This document shows, one piece after another, positions 23,101 through 31,071 of a DNA stretch of 64,000 nucleotides. This stretch comes from Saturnia japonica (lineage: Eukaryota > Arthropoda > Insecta > Lepidoptera > Saturniidae): NCBI GenBank assembly GCA_033032175.1, contig CM065304.1, forward strand, positions 3,534,001 through 3,598,000, given 5' to 3'. The notes below the pieces were generated by a model. The model saw only the letters and a list, made by a program, of their open reading frames with translations. It searched no databases and was not told the DNA's origin. The position numbers and the translations under genes are program-made. The first letter of the stretch is position 1; every line of letters starts with the position of its first letter.

Positions 23101-24201
23101 GATAGACAAGATTTTTATAAATAAAATTAAAATATCCAGACCCTCCAAAATGGAGTATCTACTGATTGGTTCACAAACAGGCCAAATATAGGCCAATACT
23201 TCAAATATTAGTATTTAAGTTAACACAAGTTAACTGTCTGTATATATTGTGTGAAAAATAGTAAAAATAGTCTTAATTTCTGTATACAACAGAAATTTTA
23301 ATCATGTCTAAAGAGATTTCCGTTTTAGTCGAAACTGAGACCGAGGTTGAAGATTTTGTTTCAGTTTCAGCTGAAAATTCTGTTTCATTTTGACACTACA
23401 AAATAGTAAACAAATTACTCAAGTTTCAAAAATATTATATGTTATATGTTGCACTAATAATGCAACCAAAAGAATATACTTATTTAGTAAATATGTGGAA
23501 GATCCCAATAAACAATATACTATTATTCAAAGAAGACATAATATTCATACTAAATTTCACTAATAGAAGGAATACTAAAGTTTTACCCAAAGCCTAGTAA
23601 TTGTTAAGTAAATCCCATTCAGATGTAAAGTATGTTAGCACATGTTACTCTACAGTAGAATTATGAAGATGCACTAACACTATTGATCACTATGGAAAAT
23701 TTCAAAACACGCGTTCATTTGTACAGGGCCTCAATAAGCAGCAAGGAGCAACCAAAAGGAAGACAAGCATGTTAGTGTTTGATTTTGTGTGATGAGTACT
23801 ATGTGCTGAATTTATTACCAATTATCATTCTCCTATATCTCTGGCCTGAGAGATATTTTTTATGACATCAGGGTATGGGTTTGCTCCCTTCATCTTCCTA
23901 GAACCCTCCCCGCCTCTTAGCATTTGACATTACAAAATATTTAATTTAAAACTTGACCTAGAAACTTTGAATGTTTATATCTCTGGAGTTACTTTATAAT
24001 GGGGCCCAACTCTTCCCTTTTCTTTCCGCGTGACAAACGAAGTTAAATTTTAACCAAGATACTGTGTAAAACTTTTCAAGTTAACGTAAATACTTTTTAT
24101 TTTTAACTGAATAGCGAAAATACGAAGTAATGCTTTATTTACATACCTTTATTTCTGCTTTCTATGGTCCACTTTTCAATTTCTTCTTCAGACATACTCA
24201 T
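13991..24201 (-). CDS. BLOC1S2: BLOC-1 complex subunit 2, four-exon gene
   Basis: Coding exons on the minus strand: 24201-24147 (55 nt), 22276-22146 (131), 18792-18681 (112) and 14130-13991 (140), 438 nt in all, or 145 residues plus TGA. All introns are GT...AG (donors GTATGT, GTTTCA, GTAAGT; acceptors TTCCAG, AAACAG, TTCCAG) and the phases match at every junction (1, 0, 1). BLOC1S2 is a small coiled-coil subunit of BLOC-1, and also of BORC in animals. These complexes act in lysosome-related organelle biogenesis and endolysosome positioning. Family resemblance is clear in three parts: QLFKKTNDYLQGEIAS; then LLEDLNRLTITKYSDL with ASNLNKNL; then the C-terminal helix with KLEANAYRLDSYTKQLKARF ending KELEDK. 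The length fits the family (about 140-160). The N-terminus (MSMSEEEIEKW) is the least certain part; a second in-frame ATG lies two codons in. All three introns carry transposable-element debris. Confidence 0.88.
14310..17492 (+). mobile_element. RTE-clade LINE, near full length
   Basis: About 3.18 kb with a likely 5-bp target duplication, ATATG (14305-14309 and 17493-17497). There is a roughly 190-bp 5' UTR, a single long ORF, a very short 3' UTR and a terminal (ATG)n microsatellite (about 17476-17492). A short repeat tail instead of poly(A) is typical of RTE elements. It is inserted in the family A Helitron within BLOC1S2 intron 3. Confidence 0.88.
14498..17458 (+). CDS. RTE endonuclease-reverse transcriptase, intact frame, mutated active site
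   Basis: A 986-codon ORF, the expected size for an RTE single ORF. The N-terminal APE-like endonuclease spans about residues 48-300: TYNNRTL (51-57), LSEVRR (80-85), VIQVYAPTS, GDFNAKLG (Asp188, Asn190), NEIDFIM and SDHRM (Asp280, His281). The RT domain spans about 500-780: KAPGDDGITAELLK, NYRPISLLS, QAGFRKGFS, LAFVDYEKAFDS (first catalytic Asp, 639) and GVRQGDVISPKLF. The C-terminal region has QLGWAAFGKLRDVF, VMTYGTETW and KWQWAGHIVRR, all usual for the clade. The catalytic box expected as FADD reads Phe-Ala-Glu-His (residues 737-740), so both metal-binding Asp residues are lost, which should abolish DNA synthesis. The frame is otherwise uninterrupted. The ATG at 14498 is the first in frame. 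Confidence 0.88.
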   Translation: MKTTRTTRPPVPGGPAILSFGSGYGNGGAGGAKIPRKSSSYRPPRQLALATYNNRTLRTDEKIVELEEKIDKLCWDLIGLSEVRREGEDTIIMKSGNLFYYREGDQQSLGGVGFIVRKSLINNIVTIDSVSSRVAYLILRISKRYSLKVIQVYAPTSAHPDDEVEVLYEDISRAIHTSKTHFTVVMGDFNAKLGKRDGEELGVGQFGYGQRNPRGQRLADFMEKEGLFMMNSFFQKPPHRKWTWMSPDGSTKNEIDFIMTTKRQIFNDVTVIHRVKTGSDHRMVRGTLNINLKIERSRLMKSTLRPSNAQLQNPESFQLELKNQFDCLDSYVSVDDISNRQVETVHAVGSKLFKTHRSNRTQKISDQTRKIMADRRGMALQSSDDAKSYRQLNRSIHKSLRHDVRSYNTKSIKETIERNKGSKVFARNASIGQSQLTKLKMDDGSVASTKPEVLREIERFYGQLYTSSTKPVTSPAKDPRAGLTRHYNEDIPDITLYEIRMALKQLKNNKAPGDDGITAELLKAGGTPVLKVLQKLFNSVILEGKTPETWGGSVLVLFFKKGDKTLLKNYRPISLLSHVYKLFSRVITNCLEHKFDDFQPPEQAGFRKGFSTVDHIYTLRQIIQKTEEYNLPLCLAFVDYEKAFDSVETWAVLQFLQRCRIDYRYIEVLKCLYNNATMSVRVQEQCTKAIPLRKGVRQGDVISPKLFTAALEDAFKLLEWQGLGINVNGEYITHLRFAEHIVVMAESLEDLGTMLDGLDKVSQQVGLKMNMDKTKIMSNVHVVPTPVSVGNSCLEVVEEYVYLGQTVQLGRSNFEKEVSRRTQLGWAAFGKLRDVFSSKIPQCLKTKVFDQCVLPVMTYGTETWSLTVGLIRKLKVAQRAMERAMLGVSLRDRIRNEEIRRQTKVTDIAKRISKLKWQWAGHIVRRTDGRWGRKVLEWRPRTGKRSVGRLPTRWKDDIIKVAVSRWVQAAQDRSLWRSMGEAYVQQ
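17945..18430. other. intron 3 sequence, no element recognised
   Basis: BLOC1S2 intron between the Helitron and a repeat fragment. Contains TA/AAAT-rich simple sequence. An open frame starting at 18247 runs into repeat sequence and is not supported as a gene. Confidence 0.4.
18435..18575 (+). repeat. dispersed LINE/SINE-type fragment
   Basis: Includes an ACCCATGGTATTACAAGTGTCCATAGG-like stretch followed by CTTACGATCTGGCGG. This resembles, from memory, a motif block common in lepidopteran retroposon tails. Assignment is by pattern only. Confidence 0.35.
18681..18792 (-). CDS. BLOC1S2: BLOC1S2 exon 3
   Basis: Follows the acceptor TTTAAACAG and opens in phase 0 with GAACACTGC. It encodes residues 63-99, with LLEDLNRLTITKYSDLRNL and NLNKNLVEYNNL, and ends one base into a codon before donor GTAAGT (18680-18675). 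The LLE-(N/D)-(L/M)-N and TKYSDL elements are the best family signature in the gene. Confidence 0.9.
18800..19525. other. BLOC1S2 intron 2, no element recognised
   Basis: AT-rich intron sequence with no exon or terminal repeats that I can support. Confidence 0.4.
19526..20471 (-). pseudogene. Tc1-like transposase remnant
   Basis: On the minus strand the remnant begins MPLTPDECTRILTMLERG (20471 down), followed by REDRYMVSTMLRNRF, with stops between. The catalytic region reads MFSDESRFML (first Asp), MLVWAGISSESYTELVV, then FMQDNACPHNTARIV (second Asp) and EWPAGSLDLNIIEH (third acidic residue). It ends with ESMSNRMTVVLRAHGDNTKY and a stop at 19528-19526. This is a Tc1-family DDE transposase with in-frame stops and indels. 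I could not identify TIRs. It lies in BLOC1S2 intron 2, same strand as the host gene. Confidence 0.8.
20691..21115 (-). mobile_element. retroposon family E, long copy with internal tandem duplication
   Basis: Reverse complement of the 62866-63171 copy: T-run at the left, then ACTGTTAGCC, TTTACAGCTT, GGCGAGCGCTTAAAGCACTC, GGGTGCCAAAGTGG and CCTCCTGGGAGG near the 5' end (about 21070). The 3' part occurs twice in tandem (about 20705-20805 and 20810-20915). Element length without the duplication is about 300 bp, within SINE range, but no clear pol III boxes were seen. Confidence 0.6.
21116..21627. other. intron 2, GC-richer patch, no gene seen
   Basis: An A-rich tract at about 21140-21160 and a G/C-richer stretch at 21300-21460. 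Open frames here are on both strands and overlap, with no recognisable motifs. Confidence 0.35.
21628..21722. repeat. dispersed repeat F, copy 1
   Basis: Shares TATTTGTTGGT, ATTGAAACTGTACTA and TATTGACCCRCACT-type blocks with 48748-48812. Class unknown. Confidence 0.4.
21785..22015 (-). mobile_element. tRNA-derived SINE
   Basis: On the minus strand the head (22015 down to about 21945) has a tRNA-like block with a good B box inside GGTCCTGGGTTCGATTCCCA. The body that follows has GGTAATAGGCATATATGGGA and CTGTGGGTGATTACAT, a pattern I associate with lepidopteran tRNA-derived SINEs. The A-box region is poor and the fold is not a proper tRNA, so it is not a tRNA gene. It lies within BLOC1S2 intron 2. 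Confidence 0.65.
22146..22276 (-). CDS. BLOC1S2: BLOC1S2 exon 2
   Basis: Acceptor TTCCAG precedes 22276. The first two bases complete a Glu codon from exon 1. Encodes residues 19-62, including DPHDPVISRLATQLFKK and NDYLQGEIASGQ, and ends in phase 0 before a weaker donor, GTTTCA (22145-22140). Confidence 0.85.
22318..22545 (+). pseudogene. LINE ORF2 C-terminal Cys/His fragment
   Basis: The plus-strand frame contains CRFCQSADETPKHLLCDCD, a C-x2-C...H-x4-C arrangement found near the C-terminus of jockey/I/R1-type LINE ORF2 proteins, followed by RIRILGEHW. The rest of ORF2 is absent. The following 120 bases may be its 3' UTR. It lies in intron 1 of BLOC1S2, opposite strand. Confidence 0.6.
22670..24140. 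other. BLOC1S2 intron 1, no element recognised
   Basis: AT-rich. No terminal repeats, exons or RNA genes recognised. Confidence 0.4.
24147..24201 (-). CDS. BLOC1S2: BLOC1S2 exon 1 (start)
   Basis: ATG at 24201-24199 and a second in-frame ATG two codons later. Encodes the acidic start MSMSEEEIEKWTIESRNK and one extra base, then donor GTATGT (24146-24141). Choice of this exon rests on phase compatibility with exon 2 and the clean donor; the N-terminus is variable in the family. Confidence 0.7.
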
Positions 24202-24705
24202 TTGTAGCAGTATATGACGTGTAAAAAAATTGCAAACCTTTTATTTATTTATTATAAACTTGGAACACGATTTTTAAAACGGCGTCTTTATTCATTCAGT
24301 GAATTTAGTGATCTGTTCCTTCCTTATAAATTTCTCGCAAAGTATTTCTTCTTCTTATTTATGGCATCGTAAGTAAATGTTTTAGTATTTACAATAAACA
24401 GGAAATTTAACTTTTGCAAAAAGTGAGGTTTGTAGGATTCACTGGTGACATTAAAGACCATAGACCAATATGTTAAAGACAATCACAATCAGTGTTCAGT
24501 GTTGCCTTGACGTATCTACCAACATATTATTAGAATTGCCGATTTTGGATCCAGTTTACCTATTTTCCAAATTAGCCCATAATCCTCTAGCGCTTAGTTT
24601 ATAAAAATATTATTTGTTGTATAGCCAATTTGTAACCTTATTATGCAAGCCTTCGAGAATCAGATCGTATTTTTTCGAGTCTATGATAAAAAAGTAAACT
24701 ATTAA
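24202..24705. promoter_or_regulatory. probable BLOC1S2 5' UTR and promoter region
   Basis: Immediately upstream of the start codon on the minus strand, so it should hold the 5' UTR and promoter. No sharp TATA or initiator can be singled out in this AT-rich sequence. Confidence 0.35.
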
Positions 24706-25032
24706 TCTTCTTCTTCTTCTTTCTAACTTGGCAACCGGTCCTCTTTAATGAAGACCATTACTGCCATTATCGATTGAATTATAATGTCATGTGTTATGAC
24801 GATTCAGTATCCTAACAAGTTGGTGGCTTCTTTGTTAGAACTTTCTGGGAAGATTTTGTGGGATCTCAGAATTAATGTTTTTAGCTTATATTTATAATCC
24901 ACTTCACTTATGTACAAAAACCAAACTATATCACGCAAAACGCCACCAATATTACATAATATAGGGTCAAATACCTAACATAATTAATTAAAAATAAAAA
25001 CCACAACATGTCACTTCAAGATCAAGCCAAAA
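24706..25032. repeat. dispersed repeat B, copy 2
   Basis: Matches 908-1176, with an extra block of about 58 bases (around 24865-24920) absent from the first copy. It begins in a CTT-rich run and ends TTCAAGATCAAGCCAAAAAC. No coding capacity. Confidence 0.6.
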
Positions 25033-25440
25033 ACTTTCACGATCAATCAATTTAAGTTATGTGCAAAAGTTCAACCTGTAAAATGCGATTAAATTTTGTG
25101 CAAAAAACATATAAAAAAATAAGTATAAAATTCAATAATTTTTAAATAATATGCTCTTTGTACCTTGAGGAATGTGGGTTCTTCATATATAAGTCTTATG
25201 TTTTAGTGACCATTTTTGGCTCCGTATGCGTTCCCGTCACGACACAGTCGATCATAAAATATGGCTTTGTTTGGAATAAGTTTATTAGCCGCATCGTACG
25301 ATGCCGCGATCGCGGTGCTTGGCGAATTGCATGAGCGGAGGCAATCGTTTGCAATCTCATTCGCGATAGATTAAAATAAGGGCTCAGCACATATAAGCGT
25401 ACCTTCTCTAACAGGCTTCGTATATATTCAAGCATTTTCT

Positions 25441-25872
25441 TTGCAAAAATGGATCCTTCTCGCTTTTATGGTGTATCTAAATACCAAACTAGAAAACGTG
25501 GTCGTCCAGCGAATATCCTCTGAAGACGGTTCACAAGTCGAGCCGATAACACCATCAAGCCAAGTCGATACCTCACCAGATGCTACTACCAGAAAACGTG
25601 GCCGTCCATGTAGCAGCATGGAAACAACAAGCTCAAGCCGAGGTGGCACTCCATTCACCAAAAGGTCACGAAAACGCCAGCTAGGCTTCAAGGCCTACCT
25701 TATGAAACTGTGCGTTCTGAAAACTTGGCTAATTCCCTTAAGTAAGTAAACAAAACCTACAAATATACAAGAACTGTTCTAAATCTCGTTCTTTTACAAA
25801 GTGTGAAAAATGTCAAGGTTATTTATGCTACAATGACAAAAGAAAGTGCTATACAAATTTTCACAAAGCATA
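25441..25872 (+). pseudogene. transposase-like C-terminal remnant with AT-hook-like motifs (piggyBac-like?)
   Basis: Two AT-hook-like words occur in different frames: QTRKRGRPANI (about 25485-25515) and TTRKRGRPCSS (about 25585-25620). Further on, one frame reads SRSFTKCEKCQGYLCYN, then KCYTNFHKA and stop at 25870-25872. This Cys-x2-Cys...Cys...Cys...His pattern resembles the cysteine-rich C-terminal domain of piggyBac-type transposases. The catalytic region is missing and the frames are broken. The family call is tentative. Confidence 0.35.
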
Positions 25873-25879
25873 ATTATAT

Positions 25880-26769
25880 TTTCTTTTAATGCATACAAAG
25901 CCATATATGAATTTTACTTTGTTTTGCTATAATTCATATGAAGCTATGTGGCGACTTAGCGCAACAAAACGGACTGGATGATAATTTAGTCTATGTAAAT
26001 ATTATCACTACGTCTGTCACTGACTACACAATTCATATTTATTAAAATTAAGCAAGAGTTGCAAAATATTAATACAGCAATCATTCGAGTGTCGAGCTGC
26101 ATTTTCATTCAATATAGGATTAGCCAAACGATCCTATAGTTATATATGGTTTTGAATGGGAATTCCTAATATAGTAACAGATTAATTTTTTTACTGATTA
26201 AGACTGATTATATAAGTCCAATAGAAGAGATATTCGCTTAATTTTTTTTTATTCCGTCTTCTTCATAATTCGTGCTATAGAAGATTAAATCTACATTTTT
26301 TTAAAAATATTACGACATTTATTATTAACATTTGAATTTAGCCTTTCGTACACAGCTGAACACTGTGTCTGACTGAGCTATGATAGCGATAGTTACAGGT
26401 GATGGTTCTTATTTTTCTTGGTAGGTAAGCTCAAAATAGTACATTTATACATAAAAAGTAGTTACATAGTAATTTGCATATATAGAATGGTGAATTGTGT
26501 TGTGTTGTTATTTGATCTTTGTTTAAATATAATAAATATTAATGCGCATATGTTGCGAAACTGTTTTCTTCTATTAATAATATAAAAGCTTGTCAGAGAA
26601 ATTTATTCTGTACAGACACTCTTGAAGTCTAGAAGGATAATTGCGTACCGTACATTCTAGCTGTGAACATTTAAACTTAAATAATTAAGTTTTCCTAAAT
26701 AACGTTTTAAATTGCCTATTTTTTATCTACAAAAACCTACTTACTATACACTGCACTATAGACAGTTCA
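25880..26769. other. AT-rich intergenic, no gene seen
   Basis: No exon, RNA gene or element recognised. Confidence 0.4.
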
Positions 26770-27118
26770 ATTAATTTGTGCAAGCCGACCTATGTGTGCG
26801 TAAAGCGTACACAGATACAGTGACTCCTTGGAGGTGTCAAGAGGTACAGTCAAGTACACAAAAGTTAGTTATTTTACATATATTACGTCGAAATTTTTTA
26901 CACCTTATTTGTTCAAAATGAAAATAAATCAATAGCTCCATTAGGTAGACGCATGTTTATTGAACACATTATTCCGTATCACTACCACTAGAAATACCAA
27001 ATAATGAACAACCCATTAATTTCATTAGTTCCGTCACGTTCTGTTCAATGTTATGTAAATCAATACATATTATATTTTTCAATTCCCCAAATATTTTCTA
27101 TAGGATTTAGGTTGCCTG
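26770..27118 (-). pseudogene. Tc1-like transposon 3' end, copy 2
   Basis: On the minus strand it starts at 27118 with GNLNPIENIWGIEKY, the third-acidic-residue motif of Tc1-type transposases, then decays. The part towards 26770 matches the element end at 6386-6600 (TGTACTTGACTGTAC, ACGCACACATAGG). The upstream two-thirds of the transposase is gone. Confidence 0.6.
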
Positions 27119-27868
27119 TCTACTGATGCGGAGCGAGGTGCGGAGCTGTGTTACTGACCGTGTCTGTCCCTTGAAGCTGAGCGACGCTGAGGAGCTGTAA
27201 TGTGAGTCATCGAAGAGAATGGCGCACTGTAGTTTAGGATTCGTAAAATAGGAACATAGGCACCGAAAGTCGGTCTGCCCGTAACAATATGCTACGCCAA
27301 AGATGTTAGAAACCAAGCGGGCCTGCACAGCTAGAGTGAAACGCAGCGCGGCGCCCGATCAAGCTTCGATCTTGATACCACGGCGAATACGTAGTACGGT
27401 AAGCAGCAGAGAGCTGCAAACCAGTGTACGCAAGCCCAACTCACTACGTGCGACCAACTCTCATCACACTCGAACCTACCAGACGTAAAGAGAGCGACAC
27501 ATCAAAGGTACACACGCAGTGAGGTGTATACACGGAGGCGTGACGTGGGCGTAGCTTCGGAGAACTAAGTGGACTGGGTTGCTGGCGGGTGAAAGATTTC
27601 TCGAAGATAATGACACACACGAACACCAAAATCAAGTCGCTGTATTCAATTTTCCCAATCAGAATGGCCGGTTACAATAATTCACAATAATTCTTAATAA
27701 TATCAAGTGCTTCGGTTTCTTGACACAGAGCTTCTTGCAAGTCTTGGGGACTTGAGTCTTCTTAACTTGAATAGCGTTCGAAACTCTGTGTGCCGGTTGG
27801 CCGCAACAGCCCCATATTCATATCGGTGTTGGAGCGGGACGGAACGATGGCGTCTATTCCGCACCTTT
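27119..27868. other. GC-richer region of unknown nature
   Basis: Distinctly less AT-rich than its surroundings, with many short overlapping frames on both strands and no recognisable motif. It abuts the R1 block and the Tc1 remnant and may be part of an unrecognised transposable element or its UTR. Confidence 0.3.
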
Positions 27869-28870
27869 TTTTTTAACGTGGAGAAACCCGTCATTGTTAC
27901 ACACCCTCCCGGGTGGGACGAGTGGTTATGTGAGACTATTACTCACTAAAACTCCACGGTGTACCTCAGCCGCCATAGTGGGGCGACGCGGGACCTGCGG
28001 CAGCATTCTACCGCGTCGCCCCGGCGCGTGGCCACAGTCGGGTCCCTATACACGGCGGCGAGCACCTCCGCCTTCAACTCCCACGGCGGGGAGCCGGCTA
28101 GCATAAAGGCCGTCCCCATGGACACCAATCTGTACCCGCAGATGGCCCTCAACGCCACCACGCGCTGTGCTGCACGCAGCACACGTCTATTTATGGCACT
28201 GAGAGCATCCACCCAGATCAGTGAACCGTAGACGGCCATGCTTCGCACGACTCTCGCAAATAAGCGGTGGCAGCTCGCACCCGGCCATCTTGGATTTGGA
28301 AGGAACTGACCAAAAGCCGCCGCCGCTCCCACCAACCGCGGTTCGAGTCCCTTGAAATGGAACTCGAACCGCCAACGTCCGTCCAGGATGAGACTCAGAT
28401 ATTTCATCTGGGCCCCAACCCGAACCCTAACCCCCTCAACTTGTATGTGGGCCCCAGGGGGCGGTCCACACCGAGGCCCGTGAAACAGTAGGGCCTCGGT
28501 TTTCTCTACCACCACCCTGAGACCCAACAATCCTATACGCCTGACCACAAGGGACACTCCCTCCGTGGCCAGGTGCGTAACCTCTCCTCAGTTGCCCCCC
28601 TGGGTCACGACTAGGGTGTCATCCGCGTAGCAGATTATGCTCACCCCCGGAAGGAGCGCTACGCGGAGCACCCAGTCGTAGCCCATGTTCCACAAGAGCG
28701 GCCCCAACACCGACTCCTGTGGAACGCAACACCTCACATCCCGTCGGATGATGGTCCCTTGTCCGTCCACGTAGGCAACCATCCTACCCTGGAGGTAGTC
28801 CTCTAACAGCCGCCGCAGGTAAGAGGGCACTCCGTGATATCGGATCATCTCTCGTATAACCCCATGCGGC
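27869..28870 (-). pseudogene. R1-clade LINE (minus strand), RT end, C-terminal part and 3' tail
   Basis: The T-run at 27869-27877 is the poly(A) tail of a minus-strand LINE. Read from 28870 down: NAFNSLPHGVIREMIRYHG, GPLLWNMGYDWVLRV, CYADDTLVVTQGG (catalytic Asp pair intact), a stop at 28587-28585, then KTEALLFHGPRCG, VRVRVGAQMKYLSLILDGRW and AGSPPWELKAEVLAAVY. An internal deletion then joins this to the 3' UTR, removing the usual C-terminal Cys/His region (compare the plus-strand copy at 31397-33311). Motifs and lengths place it in the R1 clade. It continues upstream into 28871-29440. Confidence 0.85.
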
Positions 28871-29440
28871 AGGCTGTTGAAGGCGTTAACGATGTCGAGC
28901 GACACCGCCAACAACCTACCTCAACCTCCGGTCACCGTTGAGGATACCGGTCGGTTGAGCGCCCTCTCCGAAAGCCGAACTGCCCGTCAGACAAAGTCAG
29001 CTCCACATTCTCAATATGCCGGATTACACGGGAAGCCACTATCCGCTCAAAGAGCTTCTTCGCATCATCCAGCAACACCAAGGGCCGGTACGCCGACGGG
29101 TAGTCCGGAGGGCAGCCCTCCTTCGCCAGAAAGCAGAGCCGCCCCTCTTTCCAGAGCTTCGGGAACTGTCTGACCGACAAACACCGATCGAACAGCTCCC
29201 GAAGCATCCCACCCATGTGAACCAACGCCACCGACAGCACCTGGCCCGGAACCTCGTCCGGGCCAGGGGACCTCCGTTTTCTACGGAGGTGCTCCGTCAC
29301 CAGCCCCATCTCCGTATCGGTTACAGGATGAAGCATAGCCGGTTCCTCCGCAGCAACATCTCCCGGGGGAGACATCGCCGGCGAGAGGAACTCCTGAGGG
29401 TCAGGGAATAAACTTCCCATGACCCTTCCCACAAAGTCCG
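28871..29440 (-). pseudogene. R1-clade LINE RT domain fragment (copy 1)
   Basis: Minus strand from 29440: GRVMGSLFPDPQEFLSP, TDTEMGLVTEHLRRKRR, SPGPDEVPGQVLSVAL, FPKLWKEGRLCFLAKEG, AYRPLVLLDDAKKLFERI and GQFGFRRGRSTD, the usual fingers/palm blocks of R1-type RT. A small deletion and frame change near 28915-28960 separates this from LLAVSLDIVNAFNSL. The open frame extends artificially into the LTR at 29441-29519, which is not LINE coding sequence. Confidence 0.85.
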
Positions 29441-29548
29441 TGTAGTGGTGTAAGATATGTATAAATTGTAAGTCAGTCGTAATAAACCATTTGTCAAACG
29501 TAGACGTGTCACTACTCATTTATCGCCTCCCGCAACCCGCACACTGCA
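29441..29548 (+). repeat. Ty3-type element LTR (108 bp), copy 1
   Basis: TGTAGTGGTG...CACACTGCA, with TG/CA ends and an AATAAA signal inside (about 29481). Identical over its length, as far as I can compare, to 33882-33989. It is followed by a primer-binding-site-like block TAGCGACCCTGCC, in which TGG has become TAG. Confidence 0.88.
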
Positions 29549-29725
29549 TAGCGACCCTGCCAGCGCAAGCGCCGCTTCGCGGTCGGGTTTCGACCTGCGG
29601 GCGGGCTCAGAAGATTCCTGTGTGCCTTTGTGCTCACAAGTTAGACTTTTAAGATATAAAAGTTATAAAGACTTTGAAACAATGAAGTTTTGACTACCAT
29701 AAAAACTACGTGCAACTTTTCAACG

Positions 29726-30097
29726 ATGGGTGGATCTCATTCCAAGACTGAGGACAAGAAGGTGATTATTGCACAAAATGCTTCGGATGGATGTAATACT
29801 TCAACAGAATCCCACATGAAAATAAACAATATTTTATTAGCGTCGATCATGGCTATTGTCGTTCTTGGAATCATCATTGCATTACTGAAACTCATGAAGA
29901 AAAAGCAGAAAAAATGGATAGAAAATGGGTGCAGTCCGAATTTATTAGAAGGATGCGTTTGCCATTGTCGGGAAGGCGAGAACGAGAGGAAGAAAATGAA
30001 AATTTGTAAAATTACGCACGCACTACAAGTAATTTTGCGTAATAATGAAGTGATTAGTGAACATCTTTGTGTTGCGTCATCCGTTATTATACTATAG
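29726..30097 (+). CDS. small myristoylation-motif membrane protein upstream of gag (copy 1)
   Basis: 123 codons, identical to 34167-34538. It starts MGGSHSK, with Gly2 and Ser6 matching the N-myristoylation pattern. A hydrophobic segment of about 22 residues (roughly 36-57, ILLASIMAIVVLGIIIALLK) is followed by a basic cluster (KKKQKK) and a Cys-rich patch (GCVCHC, 76-81). It is not a capsid. Upstream in-frame codons extend to a non-ATG start, but the ATG at 29726 fits the motif best. The role is unknown; membrane targeting of the particle is an inference. Confidence 0.55.
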   Translation: MGGSHSKTEDKKVIIAQNASDGCNTSTESHMKINNILLASIMAIVVLGIIIALLKLMKKKQKKWIENGCSPNLLEGCVCHCREGENERKKMKICKITHALQVILRNNEVISEHLCVASSVIIL

Positions 30098-30285
30098 AAG
30101 TTTTTTGGACATAAACAAATTAGTTAAGTACGATACATATATTATGTAAGTATTATTGTTATGTAAGTATGTTTTAAGATAACATTATATAGAAAAGGAT
30201 TTAGAAATAATTTTAAGTGAATGATTAGATATACAAGTTAGCTTAAGGAAGTTAGGCCCATGTAGAAGATTACAATATAAAAGTA

Positions 30286-30681
30286 ATGTTAATGAAAAAA
30301 ATAATAAAGGCTAAAGAGCTATATGCTTCTTATAAGACTATTATTAAAATTTATTCTGAGCGTAAAAGTACGTTAGAACTAGCCGATTATATTTACGAAG
30401 TGTTGAGTGAGAAATTAGAATTAACTTACAGTAAAATTTTATCATATGATTTTGATAGTGAGGTAAGCAATCTTTTTTCAACGATGGAGAAGTTTGGCTT
30501 AAAAACCGCTACGTCCTTAATTCCCAATATGGATGGATCAGAAGAAACAACAGAAAAAATAATAAATACTGTAGAACTGTATAACAGTTGTCTCAAAGAT
30601 AATGATCAGAAAATATTATTAATTAATTTCGTTTTAAAAACTGGGCTTACCAAAATTGCAAAATTAAAATCAAAGAGGTAG
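30286..30681 (+). CDS. Ty3-type gag fragment, capsid N-terminal region (copy 1)
   Basis: 131 codons. The part reading ATSLIPNMDGSEETTEKI and ILLINFVLKTGLTKIAKLK resembles the start of the Ty3 capsid domain (pattern P-x-(F/M)-D-G ... V-x-x-(K/R)-L). It terminates at TAG 30679-30681, right after that segment. The C-terminal capsid half and the CCHC nucleocapsid knuckles are absent from both copies, so gag is truncated. Confidence 0.6.
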   Translation: MLMKKIIKAKELYASYKTIIKIYSERKSTLELADYIYEVLSEKLELTYSKILSYDFDSEVSNLFSTMEKFGLKTATSLIPNMDGSEETTEKIINTVELYNSCLKDNDQKILLINFVLKTGLTKIAKLKSKR

Positions 30682-30780
30682 AGGCGTATCTCGTATTAAA
30701 AATTACCAACGAAAAATGTTTTCAGCCCAATCAGTTTTTTCGATTTTAAATCTTATAATATTTTAACTTGTAACAAAAAT

Positions 30781-31071
30781 GTCAGGTATATTTATCTTAA
30801 TATAAACAACTCCCAGTGTTCATGGTTACTTGACACCGGCGCGTCCATTTCAGCTATTACTAAGAAGGCCTTATCGGAGCAAGTTCCGTTGTACAAAGAT
30901 AACATTGTAATAAACGGTATAGGTGGTAAAACTTATTCAGAAGGTTATGTTTTTATTACATTACGTACTAAGAGTGGTAACTCTTTTAAGCACAAGTTTT
31001 TTTTATTCGATAATTTACCGTGTAAATCGGATGGAATTATTGGATTGGATTTCTTATCGGAATTTAATTGA
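30781..31071 (+). pseudogene. Ty3-type aspartic protease region (copy 1)
   Basis: In frame: SWLLDTGASISAITKK (catalytic DTGAS at 30832-30846), NGIGGKTYSEGYVF and IIGLDFLSEFN, the usual retroviral-type protease layout. A TGA at 31069-31071 stops the frame where Cys or another residue would be expected, and the second copy has the same stop. The element is cut at 31396 before RT. Confidence 0.8.

Noticed and set aside
25441..25749. Functional AT-hook protein gene
   Set aside because: The two AT-hook-like words are in different frames and the Cys-rich tail in a third; better explained as a decayed transposase end.
29016..29411. 131-codon plus-strand frame, repeated at 33457-33852
   Set aside because: Antisense shadow of the R1 RT sequence; it recurs only because the whole block is duplicated.
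29441..29519. N-terminal extension of the minus-strand R1 ORF
   Set aside because: These codons lie in the LTR of the Ty3 element; the open frame across the junction is accidental.
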